Source of the DNA: an uncultured Oscillospiraceae bacterium | GTDB lineage: Bacteria > Bacillota > Clostridia > Oscillospirales > Oscillospiraceae | NCBI GenBank assembly: GCA_900754515.1 | Contig: CAAEDD010000155.1 | Coordinates: 1 to 12,430, forward strand | Direction of reading: 5' to 3' | DNA: 12,430 nt | Shown here: positions 5,826-12,387 of the stretch, one piece after another | Layout of the letters: every line of letters starts with the position of its first letter | How positions within the stretch are numbered: the stretch's first letter is position 1 | Notes under the pieces: generated by a model | What the model was told of the DNA's origin: nothing | The model's input: only the letters and a program-made list of their open reading frames with translations | Database searches by the model: none | Position numbers and translations under genes: made by a program

Positions 5826-7568
5826 ATGGAGATCATTACCAAATATTCTTTGCCAATTCTGACGGCTATTTTATTGATAATATTTTATTTGGGGTTGCCG
5901 GACCTGCACGGCTGCACTTTGCGAACAGCAGGCAGACGGCGCATTGACAGGCTGGATGCCGCCATCATGGCGGGAATAAGCCTGGTGTATGCGGCTGTGG
6001 CCTTCTGGAATCTCGGTGATACCCAGGCTCCGGAGAGCTTTGCAAATATGGAGCAACGCAGCGTCATAATGGAACTGGAGGACGACGGTACCAGGGAACT
6101 TATGCTCTACAGCGGCGTGGGCATAGGGGAATACAGTATCGAATTTTCCACCGATGGGGAGACCTTTAATCCTCTTACCAGTTTCAGCCAGAGCCACGGA
6201 GAGGTTTTGAAATGGAACCGTGTGGAGTTGGAGGGGGAACTGCCCGCTGGTTTCCTGCGTATAAGCGCCACGGGAAACGTGTGGCTGGGAGAGGCTGTGG
6301 CCAGGGATGCTGAGGGGAACATTATTCCGGCTTCCTGTGACGAACCTGCCCTCACTGACGAGCAGGATATCTGCCCGGCAGAGCAGACCTTCATGAACTC
6401 CAGCTATTTTGACGAGATCTATCATGCCCGCACGGCCTGGGAACATCTCAACGGAGTGTATCCCTATGAGATACCCCCCCCGCCTCTTGGTAAGGAAATA
6501 ATTTCCCTGGGCATAGTGATATTTGGAATGACCCCCTTCGGATGGCGTTTTTCCGGTACATTTTTCGGCGTGCTGATGTTGCCGGTTATGTATGTCTTCC
6601 TGAAGAAGCTCTTCGGAGGGAGAACAGCTCCGGCTGCGGGTACGGTGGTCTTCGCTGCGGACTTTATGCACTTTGTCCAGACCCGTATTGCCACTATAGA
6701 TACCTATGCGGTGTTTTTTATACTGCTGATGTATCTGTTTATGTACCTGTTTTTCACGGAGCACAAGCTGAAATACCTGGCTCTTTCCGGCCTGTTCTTC
6801 GGCCTGGGCGCAGCAAGCAAGTGGACTTGCTTGTATGCCGGAGCCGGACTGGCAGTGATATGGGCTTGGTATTGGATAAAGAATGCCCGCCTGGGCGTCC
6901 GTTCATTCCTGAAAAACTGCTGCTTCTGCCTTGTGTTCTTTGTACTTCTGCCCTCAGCTATATATTACCTTGCCTATATACCCTATGCCCAGGCAAGGGG
7001 TGGAATATCCCTGTTCAGCGCCGACTACCTGAAAATGGTGCTGGACAACCAGGAGTATATGTTCAACTACCACTCCACCATAGAGGCTACTCACCCATAT
7101 TCCTCCCGCTGGTATCAGTGGATATTTGACATAAGGCCGATTTTGTACTATCTCCAGTATCTGCCGGATGGTATGCGTTCAAGCTTTGGCGCCTTTGTGA
7201 ACCCGGCACTGTGCTGGGGCGGATTTATCGGGCTCTTCGCACTGGGTTACTTGGCTGTGGGCCGTCGGGACAGAGATGCCGCGTTCATCATTTTAGGTTA
7301 TCTGGCCCAGCTTGTGCCATGGATGTTTGTATCCCGGCTTACCTTTGAATATCACTATTTTCCATGTACCGTATTCCTGGTGCTTACCATGGGATATATC
7401 TTCAGTATCATGGAACAGAATTGCCGCCGGGGAAGGCTTTACGTGTGGGGCTTTGCCATCGGCACTCTGGCGCTGTTCGTGCTGTTTTACCCTGCCTTGT
7501 CGGGAGCTCCGGTGGACAATGCCGCCGCAACAAAGCTGTTGGGCTGGCTGCCAAGCTGGCCGTTCTGA
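5826..7568 (+). CDS. GT39/PMT-like mannosyltransferase homologue with inserted beta-rich domain
   Basis: An integral membrane glycosyltransferase, expected to use a polyprenyl-phosphate sugar (mannose in the known family) to glycosylate an extracytoplasmic acceptor. Residues here count from an alternative TTG at 5808, six codons upstream; the ATG at 5826 gives 580 residues. Neither start has a visible Shine-Dalgarno site. Family marks are the acidic pair in SSYFDEIYHARTAW (Asp202-Glu203), PPPLGK (224-229), QTRIATIDTYAVFF (291-304), AASKWTCLYAG (335-345), HPYSSRWYQWIFDIRP (429-444) and RLTFEYHYFPCTVF (510-523). About ten or more hydrophobic segments are present. Between the second segment and the FDE motif (about 80-175) is a soluble, beta-rich, discoidin-like stretch. 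The family usually reads HPPLGK; here the His is Pro, encoded within a run of eight C (6474-6481), while the frame stays open. Acceptor and donor are unknown. Relation to the upstream glycerol genes is unclear. Confidence 0.85.
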   Translation: MEIITKYSLPILTAILLIIFYLGLPDLHGCTLRTAGRRRIDRLDAAIMAGISLVYAAVAFWNLGDTQAPESFANMEQRSVIMELEDDGTRELMLYSGVGIGEYSIEFSTDGETFNPLTSFSQSHGEVLKWNRVELEGELPAGFLRISATGNVWLGEAVARDAEGNIIPASCDEPALTDEQDICPAEQTFMNSSYFDEIYHARTAWEHLNGVYPYEIPPPPLGKEIISLGIVIFGMTPFGWRFSGTFFGVLMLPVMYVFLKKLFGGRTAPAAGTVVFAADFMHFVQTRIATIDTYAVFFILLMYLFMYLFFTEHKLKYLALSGLFFGLGAASKWTCLYAGAGLAVIWAWYWIKNARLGVRSFLKNCCFCLVFFVLLPSAIYYLAYIPYAQARGGISLFSADYLKMVLDNQEYMFNYHSTIEATHPYSSRWYQWIFDIRPILYYLQYLPDGMRSSFGAFVNPALCWGGFIGLFALGYLAVGRRDRDAAFIILGYLAQLVPWMFVSRLTFEYHYFPCTVFLVLTMGYIFSIMEQNCRRGRLYVWGFAIGTLALFVLFYPALSGAPVDNAAATKLLGWLPSWPF

Positions 7569-7588
7569 AGATTTACGGCAAGATGACC

Positions 7589-7618
7589 GCCGATGCCTTT
7601 TAAAGGCATCGGCATTTT
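7589..7618 (+). terminator. Intrinsic terminator after the mannosyltransferase gene
   Basis: Stem GCCGATGCC (7589-7597) with GGCATCGGC (7605-7613); the TTT and AAA beside the loop can pair further. A T4 run (7615-7618) and more T-rich DNA follow. It stands 20 bases after the stop codon and separates this gene from the AEC transporter promoter. Confidence 0.85.
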
Positions 7619-7632
7619 GTATATTTTTGCGC

Positions 7633-7660
7633 TTGAATTTTTGTAAAAAATGACTATAAT
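7633..7660 (+). promoter_or_regulatory. Sigma-A-like promoter for the AEC transporter
   Basis: TTGAAT (7633-7638), a 16-base spacer and consensus TATAAT (7655-7660). It lies just downstream of the terminator and 38 bases before the transporter ATG. Confidence 0.75.
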
Positions 7661-7697
7661 GTGGGACGGCTTAGAGAAAGATAAGTGAGGTTGAGTT

Positions 7698-8618
7698 ATG
7701 GGACTTGCGCTTCTGGGAAAGCTTGGCTCTCTTTTTATTATAATGCTTGCGGGATATCTGCTTGTACGCTGCAAAGTTCTACGGGCGGAAGACAGCCATA
7801 CTTTATCGGTGCTGTGCCTGTATCTTATATGCCCCTGCAGTATTTTATCCGCCTTTCAGATTGAAAGTACTCCGGATATAGTGTCCGGCCTGCTGCTGGG
7901 AACTGTAGCGGCTATAGGAATACATGCGGGGATGATAATTATTATTGCTCTGCTTAAAAGGCCGCTGAAGCTGGACCCGGTGGAACAGACTTCAATCATT
8001 TATACCAATGCCGGTAACCTTATAATTCCCATTGTAAGCTCTCTGTTGGGGCCTGAGTGGGTGATATACACCTGCGCCTACATATGTGTACAGGTGCCGC
8101 TGCAGTGGAGTCACTGTAAGAGTATCATCTGCAATGAACATCACTTGGACATAAAGAAAATCATAACCAATGTGAATATGCTCTCTGTATTTGCGGGTAT
8201 TATTTTATTTGTATTTGGAATAAAGCTTCCACCCTTTGTGCAGAGCACAATAGATTCACTGGCTGTTACCATCGGGCCGATTTCCATGCTGGTAGTGGGG
8301 CTGCTCATCGGAGGCATGGATTTGAAGAGTATATTCCTGCATCGCCGCACGTGGTTCGTAACCGGGCTCAGGCTTATTGTATTGCCGCTGATAATAGTTT
8401 TTTGCTTGCGGCTGCTGGCAGCTCACAGTTCAGTGGCGAATGCCGACAAGATTTTGCTGATAACACTGCTGGCTGCGTCGGGGCCTGCTGCCGCTACTGT
8501 TACCCAGATGGCTCAGGTCTACGGAGCCAATGAATACGGCGCCTGCTCCATCAATGTGCTTACAACGCTGCTGTGCATAGTTTCAATGCCTTTGATGGTG
8601 GCTCTGTACCAAATGTAA
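7698..8618 (+). CDS. AEC-family (auxin efflux carrier-like) transporter
   Basis: A membrane transporter of 306 residues with about ten hydrophobic segments arranged as two halves, typical of the AEC family (bile/arsenite/riboflavin transporter superfamily). Visible family marks are the broken helix TNAGNLIIPIV (103-113) in the first half, NVNMLSVFAGIILF (158-171), SMLVVGLLIGGMDL (196-209) and the second crossover region LAASGPAAATVTQMA (258-272). Many bacterial members move malate, malonate or other small carboxylates, but the substrate here cannot be read. The ATG follows GAGG about seven bases upstream. The gene has its own promoter and lies alone between a terminator and the guaB promoter, so it is probably a single-gene unit. 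No regulator is adjacent. Confidence 0.88.
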   Translation: MGLALLGKLGSLFIIMLAGYLLVRCKVLRAEDSHTLSVLCLYLICPCSILSAFQIESTPDIVSGLLLGTVAAIGIHAGMIIIIALLKRPLKLDPVEQTSIIYTNAGNLIIPIVSSLLGPEWVIYTCAYICVQVPLQWSHCKSIICNEHHLDIKKIITNVNMLSVFAGIILFVFGIKLPPFVQSTIDSLAVTIGPISMLVVGLLIGGMDLKSIFLHRRTWFVTGLRLIVLPLIIVFCLRLLAAHSSVANADKILLITLLAASGPAAATVTQMAQVYGANEYGACSINVLTTLLCIVSMPLMVALYQM

Positions 8619-8646
8619 ATTTTTGGGACAGACAAATAATTTGCAG

Positions 8647-8674
8647 TTGACTTTGACGAAAAATCTGATAGAAT
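8647..8674 (+). promoter_or_regulatory. Sigma-A-like promoter for guaB
   Basis: TTGACT (8647-8652), a 16-base spacer and TAGAAT (8669-8674). Transcription should start near 8681, a few bases before a strong hairpin, leaving a leader of about 70 bases before the guaB ATG. Confidence 0.75.
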
Positions 8675-8686
8675 AGCGTAAATAAG

Positions 8687-8725
8687 CTGCGGCAGAGGTT
8701 TAGTTCCGAACTGCCGCAGAATTTT
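8687..8725 (+). promoter_or_regulatory. Hairpin in guaB leader, possible attenuator or upstream terminator
   Basis: A perfect 9-bp stem, CTGCGGCAG (8687-8695) with CTGCCGCAG (8711-8719), a 15-base loop and then a T4 run (8722-8725). It can serve as terminator for the AEC gene, but it also lies inside the expected guaB transcript near its 5' end. The loop holds a small competing fold, GTTCCGAAC (8703-8711). No known riboswitch core is visible. Confidence 0.6.
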
Positions 8726-8750
8726 ATAATTCTGAAAGGGGTTTTATCAT

Positions 8751-10229
8751 ATGGGTCTCAGCGAACTTTATTCCAGCCGTTTTGTAGGTGAGGGCCTTAC
8801 CTTTGATGACGTGCTTTTGGTACCGGCGGAGAGCGACGTTCTGCCGGCGGACGTGGATCTTACTACCCAGCTCACCAAAAAGATAAAGCTGAATGTGCCT
8901 GTCATGAGCGCCGCCATGGATACCGTCACAGAGTACCGCATGGCAATTGCCATAGCTAGGGAAGGCGGTATAGGAGTCATCCACAAGAACATGAGCATAG
9001 ACACCCAGGCAGAGCAGGTGGACATGGTCAAGCGTTCCGAAAACGGTGTCATCACTAACCCCTTCTTTTTGAATTCCGGCCATACTTTGGGTGATGCCGA
9101 TGCCCTTATGAGCAAATTCCGCATCTCCGGTGTGCCAATTGTTGACGACGAGGGGCATCTTATAGGCATCATCACCAACAGAGACATGAAGTTCGAGACT
9201 GATATGAGCCGCCGCATAGATGAGGTTATGACCCATGAAAATCTCATCACCGGCCTGGAGGGCACTACTCTTGACGAGGCTAAAGCCATCCTCCAGAAAA
9301 ACCGTATAGAGAAACTGCCCATAGTGGACAAGGATTACAAGCTTAAGGGTCTTATCACCATTAAGGATATAGAGAAAGTACTGAAGTATCCTCACTCCGC
9401 AAAGGACTCTGCCGGCCGCCTGCTGTGCGCTGCCGCCATCGGCATTACCAACGATGTGCTGGACCGTACCGCTGCTCTTATAGATGCCGGTGTAGATGTC
9501 CTGGTGCTGGACAGTGCCCACGGACATTCCGCAAACATTATGAACTGTGTGAGAAAGGTGAAGGAGAAGTTCCCCGATGCCCAGCTGATAGCCGGCAACG
9601 TGGCCACTGCCGAGGCTACCGAAGCTTTGATAAAGGCCGGTGCCGACTGCGTCAAGGTTGGTATAGGCCCCGGATCTATCTGCACCACTCGTATCGTGGC
9701 AGGTATAGGCGTGCCTCAGGTCAGCGCCGTACTCCAGTGCGCCGAGATGGGCGATAAATACGGCATCCCCGTCATTGCCGACGGCGGTATAAAGTACTCC
9801 GGCGATATAGTAAAGGCCATTGCAGCCGGCGCAAAGGTGGTCATGATGGGTTCCATGCTGGCAGGCTGCGAGGAGGCCCCCGGTGACATGGAGGTCTACC
9901 AGGGCCGTCAGTTCAAGGTATACCGTGGCATGGGCAGCATTGGCGCCATGCAGAAAGGCTCCAAAGACCGTTACTTCCAGACCAACAATAAGAAGCTGGT
10001 TCCCGAAGGCGTGGAAGGCCGTGTGCCTTTCCGGGGGGCTGTGTCCGAGACCATCTACCAGATGATGGGCGGCCTGCGCTCCGGTATGGGTTACTGTGGT
10101 GCCCACAATATTGAAGAACTGCGCACCAACAGCAAGTTCGTGCGCATCACCAGCGCCGGTCTCAAGGAGAGCCACCCCCACGATATCTATATAACCAAGG
10201 AAGCTCCCAACTACACCATGAACCCCTGA
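8751..10229 (+). CDS. guaB: Inosine-5'-monophosphate dehydrogenase
   Basis: Oxidises IMP to XMP with NAD, the committed step of guanine nucleotide synthesis, in the cytosol. The 492-residue length is usual. The barrel begins with GLTFDDVLLVPAES (15-28) and MSAAMDTVTE (52-61). Two CBS domains are inserted at about 96-212 (ISGVPIVDD and IEKLPIVDKD mark them). The catalytic loop is GIGPGSICTTR (304-314) with Cys311, followed by the IMP phosphate-binding IADGGIKYSGD (342-352) and GSMLAG (367-372). The flap holds Arg407-Tyr408 (SKDRYFQ). The ATG follows AAAGGGG (8735-8741). The gene stands alone: guaA or purine genes are not beside it. A promoter and hairpin lie upstream and a strong two-way terminator follows. 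All key residues are present, so it should be active. Confidence 0.98.
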   Translation: MGLSELYSSRFVGEGLTFDDVLLVPAESDVLPADVDLTTQLTKKIKLNVPVMSAAMDTVTEYRMAIAIAREGGIGVIHKNMSIDTQAEQVDMVKRSENGVITNPFFLNSGHTLGDADALMSKFRISGVPIVDDEGHLIGIITNRDMKFETDMSRRIDEVMTHENLITGLEGTTLDEAKAILQKNRIEKLPIVDKDYKLKGLITIKDIEKVLKYPHSAKDSAGRLLCAAAIGITNDVLDRTAALIDAGVDVLVLDSAHGHSANIMNCVRKVKEKFPDAQLIAGNVATAEATEALIKAGADCVKVGIGPGSICTTRIVAGIGVPQVSAVLQCAEMGDKYGIPVIADGGIKYSGDIVKAIAAGAKVVMMGSMLAGCEEAPGDMEVYQGRQFKVYRGMGSIGAMQKGSKDRYFQTNNKKLVPEGVEGRVPFRGAVSETIYQMMGGLRSGMGYCGAHNIEELRTNSKFVRITSAGLKESHPHDIYITKEAPNYTMNP

Positions 10230-10242
10230 AATATATAATAAC

Positions 10243-10282
10243 AAAACCTGTAGGCCGAAGGATTTCCGGCCTACAGGTTTTT
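10243..10282. terminator. Two-way intrinsic terminator between guaB and prmA
   Basis: A perfect 15-bp stem, AAAACCTGTAGGCCG (10243-10257) with CGGCCTACAGGTTTT (10267-10281), and a 9-base loop. A T5 run ends the plus side; the minus side reads TTTTGTTATTATAT, also T-rich. It therefore serves guaB and the convergent prmA alike. Confidence 0.93.
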
Positions 10283-10326
10283 GTGCTTTATAGTTACATG
10301 TCATATGCTTTGTGCCGGGGTTTAGT

Positions 10327-11244
10327 TCAGCGACAGACAAAGCAGTGCCACTCCTCTTCGGAGCTGTGCTCAAGTATCTCAAAGCCGTTGGCCTTAAGGG
10401 CAGCCTCGGTTTCCGGCCAACGATGTTCTATGATACCTGAGCAGATAAAAATACCGTTTTCAGCCATGAACCGGCGCACAACTGCGGATAAAGGTATTAT
10501 CACATCCGCCACGATGTTTGCCAGAACCAGCTGATAACCGCTTCCAAGATAGCTTTGCAGGGATGTATCTGCAATTATATCGCCGGCACAGACCTTCATC
10601 CTGTCAGGACCAATGCTGTTGAGCGCGGCGTTGGACATGACCACTTCCGGAGCCTTGGGGTCAACATCTACGCCAAAGCAGCTGTCACAGCCGAGTATGA
10701 GGGCGCCGATGCCAAGTATGCCGCTGCCGCAGCCCAGGTCCAACACCTTCACTCCAGAACCGGAGAACTTTTCCAGAGCGGCCAGGCACATGCGGGTGGT
10801 GGCGTGGCTGCCGGTGCCGAAGATAAGGCCGGGGTCAAGGCGCAGGGGCAGGCGCCCACCTTTGGGGATCTCCTCCCACTCCGGGACAACAATCAACTTC
10901 TTCCCCACAGGAATGGGCTTGTAGTATTCCCGCCAGTTGTTCTCCCAATCGCTGTCTTCCACAAAAGCAGTCTCAATATCTGTATAGGCTGCTTTTATTT
11001 TCTTGAGCACCGCCTGACCGTCGGGGTCATCAGTGAGATAGCATTTGATGCGGCTCAGACCCTTGAACTTATCCTCCAGTTCTTTATCCACATAGTCCCA
11101 GTACTGGTGATTATTTTCAAGAAAATCTTTGAAGTCTTCCTCGTTCTCTATCACAAATCCACCGGCCCCCATATCCGCCATCTGCTGGCAGCGCAAGTCT
11201 ATATCTTCCGGCGGCGTATTTACCGTAACTTCTATATATCGCAT
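10327..11244 (-). CDS. prmA: Ribosomal protein L11 methyltransferase
   Basis: A cytosolic S-adenosylmethionine-dependent enzyme that methylates ribosomal protein L11. It has 305 residues. The N-terminal substrate-recognition domain (about 1-95) includes MGAGGFVIENEEDF (25-38). The core begins with DSDWENNWREYYKP (97-110) and the family signature DPGLIFGTGSHATTR (137-151). The SAM site is VLDLGCGSGILGIGA (167-181) with acidic VDVDP (192-196), and LANIVADVI (241-249) corresponds to the catalytic-site motif. The ATG on the minus strand follows AAAGGAGA (complement of 11251-11258). In many Firmicutes prmA lies beside dnaJ or rsmE; here it is alone, convergent with guaB and divergent from a small membrane protein gene. 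A minus-strand promoter is visible upstream. Confidence 0.96.
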   Translation of the reverse strand: MRYIEVTVNTPPEDIDLRCQQMADMGAGGFVIENEEDFKDFLENNHQYWDYVDKELEDKFKGLSRIKCYLTDDPDGQAVLKKIKAAYTDIETAFVEDSDWENNWREYYKPIPVGKKLIVVPEWEEIPKGGRLPLRLDPGLIFGTGSHATTRMCLAALEKFSGSGVKVLDLGCGSGILGIGALILGCDSCFGVDVDPKAPEVVMSNAALNSIGPDRMKVCAGDIIADTSLQSYLGSGYQLVLANIVADVIIPLSAVVRRFMAENGIFICSGIIEHRWPETEAALKANGFEILEHSSEEEWHCFVCR

Positions 11245-11289
11245 GGCCCTTCTCCTTTAAGAAAATCTTTCTGTAAAACTTACATTAAG

Positions 11290-11318
11290 ATTTTACCCCA
11301 TACAAGGCGGCTTGTCCA
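11290..11318 (-). promoter_or_regulatory. Sigma-A-like promoter for prmA
   Basis: On the minus strand: TGGACA (complement of 11313-11318), a 17-base spacer and TAAAAT (complement of 11290-11295). Each box differs from consensus at one base. It lies about 45 bases upstream of the prmA ATG. Its -35 box is five bases from the -35 box of the divergent promoter. Confidence 0.65.
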
Positions 11319-11323
11319 GTGCA

Positions 11324-11352
11324 TTGAATGTAAAGGCTATATATGTTATAAT
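11324..11352 (+). promoter_or_regulatory. Sigma-A-like promoter for the 142-residue protein gene
   Basis: TTGAAT (11324-11329), a 17-base spacer and consensus TATAAT (11347-11352). The expected start near 11359 gives a very short leader, with AAGGAGG directly before the ATG at 11379. Confidence 0.8.
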
Positions 11353-11378
11353 CAAAAACACTGCAAGGAGGATAACCA

Positions 11379-11807
11379 ATGAAAGACAGAAAGAAGCTCA
11401 GACTGTGGATATTGTTAGTGCTGATTGCTTTGGCAGGAATGTTTTCTCAGAGGCTGCTTGGCGGCGGAAATACCAGCCAGGTCCAACGGGTGATAGGGGA
11501 GAGCACCCTTTACACCCCGGATGAGATAGGCAAAATGATGGATAAAGTTGAGGCGGAATTTCGCCGCCAGTTCAAGGGCTGCACCTTGACGGAGCTCAGA
11601 TATGACGAGGAATATTCTCAAAAGCAGAGTGCTGACTGGGCTGAACAATACCAGGCAGACGAAGCCGTGGTGCTCACCTCAAGCTTTCAGGTGGACAGCC
11701 GCGGGGGAGACGGCAGCTTGAATCCAGACAGTACTTACAGCAGATGGATGTGGGTATTGACAAGAAAAGGTGATGGGGGCTGGAAGCTTCAGACTTGGGG
11801 ATATTGA
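11379..11807 (+). CDS. Small membrane-anchored or secreted protein of unknown function
   Basis: A 142-residue protein. The basic start MKDRKKLRLW leads into a hydrophobic segment (about 9-27), so it is a signal anchor or secretory signal; no lipobox Cys is present. The rest is a single soluble domain: an amphipathic helix (TPDEIGKMMDKVEAEFRRQF, 46-65), then GCTLTELRYDEEYS (67-80), then beta-strand-like stretches with AVVLTSSFQVDS (96-107), GGDGSLNPDSTYSRW (109-123) and a C-terminal WKLQTWGY (135-142). The layout (helix followed by a curved sheet ending in W-x-L-x-x-W) recalls small NTF2-like or DUF-type extracytoplasmic domains seen in Clostridia, but I cannot name a family. AAGGAGG lies at a normal distance from the ATG, and a consensus promoter precedes it. 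It is monocistronic and divergent from prmA, which gives no functional clue. Confidence 0.8.
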   Translation: MKDRKKLRLWILLVLIALAGMFSQRLLGGGNTSQVQRVIGESTLYTPDEIGKMMDKVEAEFRRQFKGCTLTELRYDEEYSQKQSADWAEQYQADEAVVLTSSFQVDSRGGDGSLNPDSTYSRWMWVLTRKGDGGWKLQTWGY

Positions 11808-11833
11808 ACAAAATCTCTTAAGAGTATTTTGTT
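11807..11833 (+). repeat. Inverted repeat overlapping the stop codon of the 142-residue gene
   Basis: AACAAAATCTCTT (11807-11819) pairs with AAGAG (11820-11824) and, after one bulged T, ATTTTGTT (11826-11833). The core CTCTTAAGAG is a perfect palindrome. It can fold as an AT-rich hairpin with T residues within the right arm, and may be a weak terminator or mRNA 3' structure. A duplex DNA-binding site is the alternative. Confidence 0.55.
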
Positions 11834-11913
11834 GGTGATATAAAGAGCTTAACAGTCCTAATACCCTTCTTACGAGGAACATATATCCATAAATACATAA
11901 TGTTTATTCTAAT

Positions 11914-11948
11914 AAACACAGACCGAATTCTTGGTCTGTGTTTTACTT
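11914..11948 (+). terminator. Intrinsic terminator
   Basis: A perfect 11-bp stem, AAACACAGACC (11914-11924) with GGTCTGTGTTT (11933-11943), an 8-base loop, then TTTTACTTTTTATTT beginning at 11941. It lies 107 bases after the 142-residue gene, far for its own terminator, so a short untranslated RNA between 11834 and 11943 is possible. Confidence 0.85.
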
Positions 11949-12018
11949 TTTATTTAAACTGCCTGTAGATTTATACAAAATAACAATAAAAAAACTATAG
12001 AAATTTCACAGAAGGGTA

Positions 12019-12047
12019 TTGACTTTTAATTAACAAAGTGCTACTTT
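12019..12047 (+). promoter_or_regulatory. Possible promoter for the zinc-ribbon gene
   Basis: TTGACT (12019-12024) is a good -35 box, but the -10 at 17-base spacing is poor (TACTTT, 12042-12047). TTTATA just downstream is an alternative at a long spacing. The overlap with TAACAAAGT and AAAGTGCTACTTT repeats suggests a regulated promoter, which remains inference. Confidence 0.4.
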
Positions 12048-12135
12048 ATATATGCTAATTAAATAACTAACAAAGTCTTGGTAAGACGCATAGATTATTA
12101 TAAGGTATATAAAATATATCAAGGAGGAGACCAAT

Positions 12136-12387
12136 ATGAAATGCCCCCGCTGCGGAAGTGAAATGTATGTGGACAGCCACAGAAAGTATGACCTGCATAT
12201 GTGTTACAATTGCGGCTATATAGAGGGCCGCAGCTTTGGAGAAGGCGATAGCGCCGGAAAGCATAAGCTGACGAATTTTGAGCGTATACGTTCCATGAAT
12301 GAAAATGAGGCTATTGCTTTCATTTCCAGCGGGATGAATATAGACGCCCGGGCTTTGAGCAACTGGATGTCCAGGACATTCTCCTGA
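12136..12387 (+). CDS. Small zinc-ribbon protein of unknown function
   Basis: An 83-residue protein. The N-terminal half is a zinc ribbon: MKCPRCGSEMY gives Cys3 and Cys6, and HMCYNCGYIEG gives Cys23 and Cys26, with 16 residues between the two pairs. This is expected to bind one zinc ion. A charged linker follows (31-43), then a helical part, LTNFERIRSMNENEAIAFIS (45-64), and a short amphipathic tail ending ALSNWMSRTFS. The TNFERIRxM segment resembles one common in small proteins of Clostridia and their phages, often next to Cys pairs; I offer this as recollection, not proof. AAGGAGG (12121-12127) precedes the ATG by eight bases. Nucleic-acid or protein binding is possible, but no function can be stated. 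It lies after an AT-rich gap and just before the window edge, so its downstream partners are not visible. Confidence 0.8.
   Translation: MKCPRCGSEMYVDSHRKYDLHMCYNCGYIEGRSFGEGDSAGKHKLTNFERIRSMNENEAIAFISSGMNIDARALSNWMSRTFS

Larger units (their letters stand above)
11808..12135 (+). other. 328-base AT-rich intergenic gap
   Basis: No gene is supported here. It holds the inverted repeat at 11807-11833, an unassigned stretch (about 11834-11910), a good terminator at 11914-11948, an AT-rich region of short repeats (TAACAAAGT at 12031-12039 and 12068-12076; AAAGT and ACTTT around 12035-12047), a possible promoter, and AAGGAGG (12121-12127) before the zinc-ribbon gene. Its composition differs sharply from the coding DNA around it. 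Confidence 0.6.

Noticed and set aside
8724..10382. 552-residue open frame on the minus strand opposite guaB
   Set aside because: It lies wholly opposite a certain IMP dehydrogenase gene, its translation is rich in His, Gly and Tyr without any recognisable domain, and it has no ribosome binding site. It is a by-product of guaB codon use.
10555..11382. 275-residue plus-strand open frame across prmA
   Set aside because: Opposite prmA, whose motifs are unmistakable; no start signal and no protein-like composition.
11860..12020. 11-bp inverted repeat AATACCCTTCT (11860-11870) and AGAAGGGTATT (12010-12020), like ends of a small mobile element
   Set aside because: Repeats of this length at this distance are expected about once by chance in a window this size, the match does not extend, and no target-site duplication is visible.
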